Positions 25,198 to 32,828 of a stretch of 64,000 nt of DNA are shown one piece after another (the stretch's first letter is position 1; the number at the start of each line of letters is the position of its first letter). A program made the translations under genes and the position numbers. Under the pieces are notes generated by a model. It worked only from the letters and a program-made list of their open reading frames with translations, had not been told where the DNA came from and did not search any database. The stretch is from the NCBI GenBank assembly GCA_964620445.1, contig CAZUHB010000020.1, positions 33,120 through 97,119 on the forward strand. Direction: 5' to 3'. Origin of the DNA: CAZUHB01 sp964620445. GTDB taxonomy: Bacteria; Planctomycetota; B15-G4; CAYZWU01.

Positions 25198-27609
25198 TCA
25201 CTTGTCCAAAATCTCGCGCAGCATTGCTTCGACGCGATCTTTCAACACCCTGTCCCAGAGCGGTTCGAGTGCCGCCGGGAGCGCCTCGCCGAGTGGGCGC
25301 TCCCCACTCTCATGAAGCCGCCTCGTGCAGGCGACGAAAACCTCGCCCGCAAGGCCGCCGATCCCGGCGCCGAGAGCCTCGGCCTCCCCGGCGGATAGGG
25401 TGCGCAGCGACCCGGCGGTCTTCAGGACGATCTCCCCCAGGATCGAATCCCCCTCGATCAGTGCCAGGCAATCCCTCTGGAACCCCTCCGAATTGAGAAG
25501 CCTCATCCCCTTGGCCGCAAAGGCTTTCGCCATCCGCCCATCCACGAAGGTCAAGAGATGAGCCGTCGCGCAGAAGCCGAACGGCCCCACCCTGTCCGAC
25601 TCGTAGAGCCGCTGCAGCTCGGCGCGCGCGTAGAGCCCCTTTCCGGAGACCATGAGCAGGCTTTCGCGGATCAGGGTGCACGGCCACGACTGGGGAGGAA
25701 AGAACCGGTGCGCCATCGGGATGCCCGCGCGCACGACGATCTCCGTCAGATCCGGTCCGGAGCCGGGGCGGGCGGACGGAATGACGAAGGGCGCGGCGGC
25801 CCCTTCTTCGGCGGCCGGCGTTTTCGCTATCAACCTGTCGAGCGATTCGAACGCCACGTGTTCGGCGAACCGGCTGATCGCCGCGGTCATGGCGATCGAA
25901 GCGCCCCGGTCCGCCTCGGAAGCCTCGCCCGCGGCTGCCAGAAGGTGGTGCATGATCTCGGAGGTGGCAAATGAACAAAGAGAGCTGATCGGCCGGCCCT
26001 GCCCCTGGACAGACTCGTAATCCCGGCACGATTCGAGGAACGACCCCACCATCTCGTCGAAGGCGCCCTTGGCGAACCGGCCCTTGCCCGCGATTCGAAA
26101 GTGCTCGACGTCGTCGAAGAGCACGGCATCCAGTTCGACGAGCCGTCCCGTTTCGACATCGATCTTCATCGCTGCCAGGGAGGCGTCGATTTCGAGCAAT
26201 CCTTCCTCGGTTTCGCACTTCACCCCGTCGAGATGGGCCATCCCCACGAACGCCGCGGGTAAAAAATCCATTTCGAGCCGAAAGCGCGCCTTCTGGCCGG
26301 ACACACCGGACCGGTCCCTTCCCGGCACGGTCGTGATCGACGGGATGAAATTGAAAAGGAAGGGCCGCTCGCTGCCGGCACCGCTCGCCGTGACCTCTAT
26401 CCGGGCGGCCATCTCGAAGAACCTGTCGGTGATAGGCTGAATCGTCCGCCGCGAGTGGGAGACCACAACGGCCCGCTCGGGAGAGACGATGACCGCGTAA
26501 TGCAGCCCGAGGGGGCTCGCCGGGATCGATGCTTTCAGCTCGCAGAAGAGCCCCTTCTCCGGGGAGAGCGCAAGGCGGAAGAGGCTGACGCCGCTTTCCG
26601 CGGTGGAGGTCATCACGAAATCCTCGTCGCCCTTCGCGAACGAGGAGAGCCAGGTCCGCATCTTGAGGAGAGTGATCTCTTCGGGCGAGAGCTCCTCGGT
26701 CAGGAGCGGTGCCCTGTCGTATTCGTCGACAGTGATGCGCAGGGTGATCGCCTGAGTTTCATCCTTCGGCCGGTGGAAGGACAGGTTGGATTTCAGAAAA
26801 CGGCCGGACTCGCGGAGTTTCTTCTCGATCCCTTCACGAACGTGGCGATCGATCGGAGCGCCCCGCTCGATCGCCAGAAAATCGACGATCGCGTCGCTCG
26901 AGTTCTTCCGGTTGCCCCTGACCTCTATCGCGCCGATCACACCCGTCGGCCCCTCCCTCTCGATCGTCACGCGCAGCGCGGCGCGCCCATCATCCCCGGG
27001 AACGACTGCCACGTCGATCTCCGGAAAGAAGAGTCCGAAATCTTCGAGTGTCTTCTTGACCCAGAACCGGAGCCGCTGCCGGGATGGGCTCGAGAAGGGT
27101 GCGGGCCGGTCGCGTTTCCAGATCGGTTCAGGCGGCGGACCCGGTCCTGCCGTCGGTGCCTCGGGTGCGGTGGTGAGCTTCTCGATGAGGGAATCGACGG
27201 TCACGGTCCGGGCGCCATCGACGATGATGCCCCCGGACAGATAGCGGGGACCCTCGTCGACGTCGACAGTGATGAGACCGGAGTCGGCGTCGACCGAAGC
27301 GGTCACCTTCACGTCGGGGAATCCGCCATCCTTGAACCCGGCGGTCACGAGATCGGGAAGGATCTCGACGAAGTCGTCGAGCGGAGCCGCGCAGTGGCTC
27401 GCAAGCCAGAATTCCATGCTGCCGCGCAGCCCGTTCCTGATCTCGTCGGGAGTATAGGCCCCGAGCCCCTCGAAGGAGATGAGCGCCGGATCGCCGCGGG
27501 AACCGACCGTCTCCTCTTCAGAACCCGATACGCGCGATGCGCCGAAGCTCGCCGCGGCAGCGACCGCAACAAGATATGCGACCCACGTCGATGCACGGAA
27601 CAATGCCAT
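25198..27609 (-). CDS. Secreted protein with POTRA-like domains
   Basis: 803 aa from the ATG at 27609, which is preceded by AAAGGAGAACGGT and begins a signal peptide (about residues 1-29). From about residue 42 to 320 there are at least two and probably three POTRA-like beta-alpha-alpha-beta-beta units, e.g. 'TAGFKDGGFPDVKVTASVDA', 'GVIGAIEVRGNRKNSSDAIV', 'KLRESGRFLKSNLSFHRPKD'. POTRA domains occur in BamA/TamA/ShlB outer membrane assembly proteins. The remaining 480 residues are mixed alpha/beta and do not look like a 16-strand barrel. It may be a periplasmic partner rather than an outer membrane insertase. Monocistronic; convergent with 24671. Confidence 0.65.
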   Translation of the reverse strand: MALFRASTWVAYLVAVAAAASFGASRVSGSEEETVGSRGDPALISFEGLGAYTPDEIRNGLRGSMEFWLASHCAAPLDDFVEILPDLVTAGFKDGGFPDVKVTASVDADSGLITVDVDEGPRYLSGGIIVDGARTVTVDSLIEKLTTAPEAPTAGPGPPPEPIWKRDRPAPFSSPSRQRLRFWVKKTLEDFGLFFPEIDVAVVPGDDGRAALRVTIEREGPTGVIGAIEVRGNRKNSSDAIVDFLAIERGAPIDRHVREGIEKKLRESGRFLKSNLSFHRPKDETQAITLRITVDEYDRAPLLTEELSPEEITLLKMRTWLSSFAKGDEDFVMTSTAESGVSLFRLALSPEKGLFCELKASIPASPLGLHYAVIVSPERAVVVSHSRRTIQPITDRFFEMAARIEVTASGAGSERPFLFNFIPSITTVPGRDRSGVSGQKARFRLEMDFLPAAFVGMAHLDGVKCETEEGLLEIDASLAAMKIDVETGRLVELDAVLFDDVEHFRIAGKGRFAKGAFDEMVGSFLESCRDYESVQGQGRPISSLCSFATSEIMHHLLAAAGEASEADRGASIAMTAAISRFAEHVAFESLDRLIAKTPAAEEGAAAPFVIPSARPGSGPDLTEIVVRAGIPMAHRFFPPQSWPCTLIRESLLMVSGKGLYARAELQRLYESDRVGPFGFCATAHLLTFVDGRMAKAFAAKGMRLLNSEGFQRDCLALIEGDSILGEIVLKTAGSLRTLSAGEAEALGAGIGGLAGEVFVACTRRLHESGERPLGEALPAALEPLWDRVLKDRVEAMLREILDK

Positions 27610-27800
27610 ACCGTTCTCCTTTCTCGGCGATGAGAGATCAAACGACCGGTCCTTCCCGGTCGGTCCACCACGCGTGAACATGCTCGAGCGATAGCTTACT
27701 TTAAATAAACCGAATCATTCCGCCAACATTCGAGGCGGTCCGGCGCACGCATGACATGCACAATTTGTATCGATCAATGCCCCAACGGAGAATTCTCTCC

Positions 27801-27836
27801 AAAAAAAAGCAGGACCTGTCAGGTCCTGCCTTTTTT
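27801..27836 (-). terminator. Rho-independent terminator, bidirectional
   Basis: A perfect 9-bp stem, GCAGGACCT/AGGTCCTGC (27809-27817 and 27821-27829), with a GTC loop is flanked by eight A on the left and six T on the right. It ends transcription of the minus-strand gene at 27864 and could also act on plus-strand transcripts. The rest of 27610-27863 holds no gene. Confidence 0.9.
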
Positions 27837-27863
27837 CTGGTTTTTCGAAATCGAAGATACGAA

Positions 27864-29006
27864 TCACGGGCCAGCGTGCGTCTGGGGCCAGGGGCTCACA
27901 CCCGGATTGGGATTTCCCTCGCCGCCGACGAGAACGCTCGGCTGCCTGTGGATCGTCACGTTGTCGAACTGAAAGTTGCCGTCGCCGTATCCATCGTATC
28001 CGCCCACACCGATGTAGCCGGATGAGAGGGACGTGTCGTAAGCGGTGGCCACGGAGGCGTCATTGATGAAGAACTCCATGTTGCCGCTCAACGTCTCGAC
28101 TCTCAAATTGTTCCATTCGCCATCGGGATTGATCAATGTGGAGGACGTCCAACCAACCACGCTCGATTCCACGCCGCCGACAGTTTTCCAGACCGAGAAG
28201 GAACTACCACTGATCCAGAAACCGTAACCATTCGATTTCGCTCCGGTCGCGGAGTCGGTGAAAAACTGCAGGCCGTGGCTGTAACCGTAGCTATCCAGCC
28301 TCCGGCAATCGGCGTTGAAGGAAAAACCGTAGCCCGACGCGTAGCCGTAAGGATAGACCGAGCCTCTCCAATCCATGGTGCCGCCGCCGGTCATGTCCAG
28401 AACCCTGTTGTCGATGTAGTTGCCCGGATCGGACACATACAGCATCGACCACGTCGCGTTTCCGTCATCGATCCAGGTGATACCGTTGGGACCGACCATG
28501 GAGCCATCGAAAAAGCTTTCGTAGAGAGAGCCCTGGTAGTAGGATCCAGGTACTGAAATCGAACTCGAACCGCCAGATCCCCAGGCATTGACATAGGTTA
28601 AAGTCGAGTACGGATATGGCGAGGTCCAAGCGACCTCTCCGTGGCCCGCCCAGCGCGAAAAACCCATGTTCGACCAATGGGCTGTGTAGTCGGATCCTAC
28701 CTTTCCCCACTTGTCGACTCCTCGGCTGTCGGAGATTGCGATCGACCATCCAAGGATCACACCGGAGTTCACATCAAAAAAATCGAGATAGTAGCCGGAA
28801 TGAAGTTCGCGCCAGTGCTCGGCGCGCGATCCGAGAGGGCCGGTGTTCGGCTCGACCTGGTCGAGGTCGCTCATTGGGCCGACAACATTCGGCGGCGGCG
28901 TGGTGGACGGAACGGCCTGGCTCTCCGTCTGAGCGAGACACACGACATTTCCGACGAAAAAGGACAGACAGATGGTCAGCAGTGCAAACTTCAAACACGT
29001 TTTCAT
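27864..29006 (-). CDS. Secreted protein with LamG/3-keto-disaccharide hydrolase-like fold
   Basis: 380 aa from the ATG at 29006, which follows a strong AGGAGGAGAACCC. A signal peptide covers about residues 1-25. The body is rich in Gly, Tyr, Trp and Ser, and its last 180 residues ('YGFSFNADCRRLDS', 'GEWNNLRVETLSGNMEFFIN', 'SGYIGVGGYDGYGDGNFQFD', 'NVTIHR') follow the strand pattern of concanavalin-like carbohydrate-binding or DUF1080 domains. No catalytic residues could be assigned. A perfect 16-bp palindrome lies in its leader at 29044-29059 and a strong terminator follows it, so it is a well-insulated single gene. Confidence 0.65.
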   Translation of the reverse strand: MKTCLKFALLTICLSFFVGNVVCLAQTESQAVPSTTPPPNVVGPMSDLDQVEPNTGPLGSRAEHWRELHSGYYLDFFDVNSGVILGWSIAISDSRGVDKWGKVGSDYTAHWSNMGFSRWAGHGEVAWTSPYPYSTLTYVNAWGSGGSSSISVPGSYYQGSLYESFFDGSMVGPNGITWIDDGNATWSMLYVSDPGNYIDNRVLDMTGGGTMDWRGSVYPYGYASGYGFSFNADCRRLDSYGYSHGLQFFTDSATGAKSNGYGFWISGSSFSVWKTVGGVESSVVGWTSSTLINPDGEWNNLRVETLSGNMEFFINDASVATAYDTSLSSGYIGVGGYDGYGDGNFQFDNVTIHRQPSVLVGGEGNPNPGVSPWPQTHAGP

Positions 29007-29043
29007 GGGTTCTCCTCCTAAACAAAAATGGAACGATAAATAA

Positions 29044-29059
29044 CCGGCTTCGAAGCCGG
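29044..29059. promoter_or_regulatory. Palindrome CCGGCTTCGAAGCCGG in a gene leader
   Basis: A perfect 16-bp palindrome 38 bp upstream of the ATG at 29006. It could fold as a hairpin in the leader RNA or serve as a dyad operator. Elsewhere in 29007-29452 nothing else is recognisable. Confidence 0.35.
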
Positions 29060-29452
29060 GAAACGTCAAGGTCACTCGGCTTTGTCAACTAAACGTGACA
29101 AGAGTTGAAGGAATACTGATACACAGGCAAGGGCGTTCGAACTTCACCGCAAATACGTGATCCGATGAACGCGTACGCCCTTTTCCACCATTGAGGGCAA
29201 AATTCCGGTCTAAGCCGGGATAAAACACAAAAGACGGGTAAACGTTCTATTGCCGAAAAATCTTCGTGTCCCTTTCAAATCCGAATAGTTCCCATATTGC
29301 CACAACGTACCGGTACATCAAGTCTTTTTTTAAAGGATGCCGGGGTGGGGCCTGTTCGGAAAGCCCAGTCGGGCCGCACCGACCAGACCCTGACCACTCC
29401 TTTCCTGTTTCGGTGGACAAGCTCTGCGGTCTGATCCTTCCGCTTGATCCTC

Positions 29453-30173
29453 TCACCAGCCCAGATTCAGCTTTTCGAGAGCTTCTTTCGAATAGTCACT
29501 GCCGGCGCGGGCCGCCCGGCGGTACAAACTCACGGCTTCGTCTCTGTTCTTTTTCATGCCTTTTCCCTCGAGGAGCAGATCGGCAAGAATCAGCATGCTG
29601 CCGATATCGTTCGCATCGGCGCCCCGGTAGAGCGCGGAAATAGCTTTCTTCGATCCGGCCCCGGCCGCGCGTTCGAGTCAGAGCGAGGCGGTGTGCTTGC
29701 ACTTCGCGACCCCCATCCCCTGGCTGTACATGAGGACGATGTTCCACATGGCCTCGCCGCAACCCATCTCGGCAGCGAAACCGATATTATTCACGGCTTC
29801 CTGCAGATTTGGTTGAATCATCCTCGAAAGACGTCAAATCGGCGCCAAGGGCGAAGTACTCGTCGATGCCTTTCAGCTTCCGGGGAGCGCTTTGTGTCTC
29901 CTCCAGGGCCGCGGCAAAACTCAACGCCTCTTCGAGTGATGGCAGGCTATCCGGATCGCTGATCGCCCTGCGGCGGAGTGAGTCGATGATATCTTTCTTG
30001 GTGAGAGTGTACGTGCGGCCCGGCTCCGGTTTGCTTTCCCTGTCGCTCGACTGTGGAACCGCTCGGGTTGCTCCGCAGACAAAAAACACACAAAGGACCG
30101 CGATCATGAGGACCTTGATCCGAGTGATACCGTGATTCCGGCAGGGACACCTGATGTGCTTCCTTTGACCCAT
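29453..30173 (-). pseudogene. Broken Sel1-repeat protein
   Basis: The intact first part (from ATG 30173) encodes a signal peptide ('LMIAVLCVFFVCGATRA') and 128 residues in all, ending at 29787. A second frame carries the expected continuation: 'IGFAAEMGCGEAMWNIVLMY' then SQGMGVAK, and later 'LADLLLEGKGMKKNRDEAV' with SLYRRAARAG, both Sel1 repeats. The two parts are joined by a one-base frameshift near 29820, and the second part is cut by an in-frame TGA near 29690. The end 'LEKLNLGW*' resembles the end 'LKEAGLDW*' of the intact Sel1 protein at 31108. The gene starts at the edge of the 175-bp duplicated leader. Confidence 0.65.
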
Positions 30174-30345
30174 CGGTCTGCTCCCACTCTCAACAACCTG
30201 TCTATTCATGAGTTTTCTCGATTCTTCGCTTGTCCGAGCTCGCGGCGGGCGCTGTCGCCCGCCCCGTCCGTACCTTGAAAAAGCAACCGCGCCCGAAGCG
30301 AACGGAAAAGGAGCCCCGAAAGGAAAATTCTCCTCCGCAGGGCTC
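30171..30345. repeat. 175-bp duplicated gene leader, copy 1
   Basis: Matches 30922-31096 with roughly 8-10 differences in 175 bp, at a constant offset of 751. On the minus strand it ends exactly at the ATG of the downstream gene and includes GGGAG as its ribosome binding site. It contains a perfect 8-bp hairpin GGCGGGCG/CGCCCGCC at 30244-30263. Confidence 0.85.
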
Positions 30346-30351
30346 ACCCGT

Positions 30352-30924
30352 TTACGCGTCAACATCAGGATCTTGGCCACCCTTCTCCTCGTCCGAACCC
30401 CAGAACCACGGGTTGAAACCGAGCCGAAGATCAAAGCACAACAGGAGCAGATCGACCCCGAAAGTCCAGGGATGGTGTGTGCCGCCGGGATCGCTTATCA
30501 ATGCTGGCACTATGTAGCCCCAATACTTATCTCGATATTTATAATTGGTGAACCAGTGGTCCCCTATCCTCTTTGAACAGTGGAATCGATCTTGAGCTTC
30601 CTCCCAATGCGCGATACCACAAAAATTCGCTGTCCAGTCCCAGACAGTATCATCGTACCCATTGCCGACTGTCCAACCCCTGTCGTAGTCGTGACCCATA
30701 TGTTTGTATTTACCCCAACCTATACCTGGCTTTGCAACTGCCGGTATATGAACCACCGCACCAAGCCCCAAACCGAAACCGACCTGGGCTCGGAACGCGG
30801 AACATCCGCTCAGCACGAGGGCAAAGACCAGAAGAAAGCAAGGCAAGTATCTGTGTCCCTGTCTGCGTTCGTCCTTTTGTTCCTGGTTCCGGCAGTTGCG
30901 CATGTTGTGTTTCGATCGATTCAT
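30352..30924 (-). CDS. Predicted lipoprotein of unknown function
   Basis: 190 aa from the ATG at 30924, chosen because GGGAGCAGACCG precedes it; an ATG at 30960 would add 12 residues shared with the neighbouring gene through the duplicated leader. After a basic N-terminus there is a hydrophobic segment ending in the lipobox LVLSGC. The mature part is rich in Trp, Tyr and Gly ('DYDRGWTVGNGYDDTVWDW') and ends 'GGTHHPWTFGVDLLLLCFDL', which could form a few beta strands. No family recognised. It belongs to a minus-strand array: Sel1 protein, this gene, broken Sel1 gene. Confidence 0.65.
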   Translation of the reverse strand: MNRSKHNMRNCRNQEQKDERRQGHRYLPCFLLVFALVLSGCSAFRAQVGFGLGLGAVVHIPAVAKPGIGWGKYKHMGHDYDRGWTVGNGYDDTVWDWTANFCGIAHWEEAQDRFHCSKRIGDHWFTNYKYRDKYWGYIVPALISDPGGTHHPWTFGVDLLLLCFDLRLGFNPWFWGSDEEKGGQDPDVDA

Positions 30925-31096
30925 CGGTCTGCTCCCACTTTCAACAACCTGTGTATTCATGAGTTTTCTCGATTCTTCGCTTGTCCATGCTCGCGGCGGG
31001 CGCTGTCACCCGCCGCGTCCGTACCTTGAAAAAGCAACCGCGCCCGAAGCGAACGGAAAAGGAGCCCCGAAAGGAAAATTCTCCTCCGCGGAGCTC
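30922..31096. repeat. 175-bp duplicated gene leader, copy 2
   Basis: Second copy of the leader at 30171-30345, lying between the Sel1 gene stop (31108) and the lipoprotein start. The hairpin is kept although bases changed: here the stem is CGCGGCGGG/CCCGCCGCG. Confidence 0.85.
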
Positions 31097-31107
31097 GCTC
31101 CGCCGGT

Positions 31108-32520
31108 CTACCAGTCCAGTCCCGCTTCTTTCAAAACGCCCTGGGCCTGCTCATCGCCGAGGCGCGCCGCCTTGCGGAACCACTTGTTCGCTTCCGTCAT
31201 GTTCGCCGGGAGCCCCTGGCCATTGCGGTAGATGACTCCGAGCGCGAGCATCGAGTCGGTCTGACCGGCATCGGCGGCTTTTCGAAACCACGCGACCGCC
31301 TCGGTGCTGTTGGGAGCCAAGCCTTCGCCATCCCTGTACATTTTTCCGAGGCAGTACATGGCGAGAAGCTCTTCTTTCTCGGCGGCTTTTTCGTACCACT
31401 TCTTCGCTTTCGCGAAATCCCGCGGAACGCCCTTTCCCCCGTGGTGCATGTTGCCCATGGCGGTGAGAGCCTTGACCGAGCCCCGATCGACCGCCTCCCG
31501 GTAAAACTTCATGGCCTCGGCATAGTCGACCGGACAACCGCGACCCAGCTCGTACATCCATCCGATCGCAAAGATCGCCGACACGTTTCCCAGCTCGGCT
31601 GCGGCCGAAAACGACATAATCGCCAGAAAATCGTTCTGCGGACCGTCGGTGCCGTAGAGAAAGTTGTAACCGAGGCGATAGGAGGCCTGGCCCGGTTCGA
31701 CCGCACCAAAGATGTCGGTCAGGATCGATTGCGCCGCACGAAACGCGCTCGATTCCTCGTCTCCGGCACCGTAACGATCGAGGACCTCGGCCTTGTAACT
31801 ATCGAACCCACCTCCGCCAGAAAATCCCGAAGGCCGCGGGCTACTCCACCAGAACATCCACGGCAGAATGGTAAATACGAACTCCTCGCGGTTTTTCGCG
31901 GAGCAGTACAACCGTTCCTTGTCGCTCACGCGAAAGAGGGACACGCTGGGAAAACGGAGCGATCCCCTCAAGGTCGCGATGCTCTCGCTGGCCGTGCCGC
32001 CGCCCTCGAGAAAGGCGACTGTGTCGTACTCCCTCTGGTTGACTACGAGGAGATGGTCGCATCCGGCTTCGGCCGCTTCGTCACAGAGCGCGGCCACCTC
32101 GACCGCTCCTGACCGATCGTCCAGACGGACCGCGTGCAGTCCATAGGAAGAATGCAGGATTTTCTCACAGAAGGCGGTCAGTCGAGTGTCATAACCACCA
32201 CCAAGAGTGTCGCTTGCGTCGATCACGCCCGGCGTCGAACCGATCCGCAAATCGGAGAAGAGCGGGACTGGGAGAAACATGGTCAGAACGATGTAGCTGT
32301 GCCTTGCTCTGTCGGCGTAACTCACGTCATTGTTCAGGTCCTCCTCCTCCAGGTAGCAGCAGACAGCGATCTTCGGCTCGTCGGCCACGCCGGGCAGGTC
32401 GGGTGAAATTTCGAGAGTGCTGATGTCGATGTAACAGCCTGTCAGAGGTGCGATCGACAGGATCAGAAAGAGGACGATCGAGTGACGTCTTCGTGATCCG
32501 GTGTGTGTGGTTCTATTCAC
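31108..32520 (-). CDS. Sel1-repeat lipoprotein
   Basis: 470 aa from a GTG at 32520 with GGAGGA nine bases upstream. A signal ending in the lipobox 'SIAPLTGC' anchors it to a membrane. About residues 40-250 form an alpha/beta region of unknown type. From about 285 to the end there are five Sel1 (SLR/TPR-like) repeats, e.g. 'AIGWMYELGRGCPVDYAEAM', 'ALTAMGNMHHGGKGVPRDF', 'LALGVIYRNGQGLPANMTEA'. Sel1 solenoids mediate protein-protein contacts. It is divergent from the lipoprotein at 32829, and two operator-like palindromes lie between them. Confidence 0.85.
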   Translation of the reverse strand: MNRTTHTGSRRRHSIVLFLILSIAPLTGCYIDISTLEISPDLPGVADEPKIAVCCYLEEEDLNNDVSYADRARHSYIVLTMFLPVPLFSDLRIGSTPGVIDASDTLGGGYDTRLTAFCEKILHSSYGLHAVRLDDRSGAVEVAALCDEAAEAGCDHLLVVNQREYDTVAFLEGGGTASESIATLRGSLRFPSVSLFRVSDKERLYCSAKNREEFVFTILPWMFWWSSPRPSGFSGGGGFDSYKAEVLDRYGAGDEESSAFRAAQSILTDIFGAVEPGQASYRLGYNFLYGTDGPQNDFLAIMSFSAAAELGNVSAIFAIGWMYELGRGCPVDYAEAMKFYREAVDRGSVKALTAMGNMHHGGKGVPRDFAKAKKWYEKAAEKEELLAMYCLGKMYRDGEGLAPNSTEAVAWFRKAADAGQTDSMLALGVIYRNGQGLPANMTEANKWFRKAARLGDEQAQGVLKEAGLDW

Positions 32521-32563
32521 TGTCAGATTCCTCCAAGTCGTTTTCCGGCGATCGGTGCGGTTC

Positions 32564-32600
32564 GGATCGAAGAGATCCGCGGTTTGGATCGAAGGGATCC
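32564..32600. promoter_or_regulatory. Tandem operator-like palindromes GGATC-N5-GATCC
   Basis: Two nearly identical sites, GGATCGAAGAGATCC (32564-32578) and GGATCGAAGGGATCC (32586-32600), stand 22 bp apart (about two helical turns) in the 308-bp intergenic region between divergent genes starting at 32520 and 32829. The 18-bp units around them are direct repeats as well. This is the form expected for a dimeric repressor or activator binding site. Confidence 0.5.
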
Positions 32601-32828
32601 GCGCTGTCAGCTGGTAGGAAAAGCGATCGATCGAAAAGCGAACGGAGCCTGGTCCCTTTTCTTCACCCTCTCGTCCGGCCGGCGTGCCCCGTGAAGCGGG
32701 CGAGAGACTTTTTTTTCATTTGGTCTGTTCGTTTCAGCGCAATCCACTTTTTCACAAGACATCCGCGCACGATGGCGGCCCGGAGGACGCCCGAATGGGG
32801 CGAGAAGAACCGACAAAAGGAGACAGCG

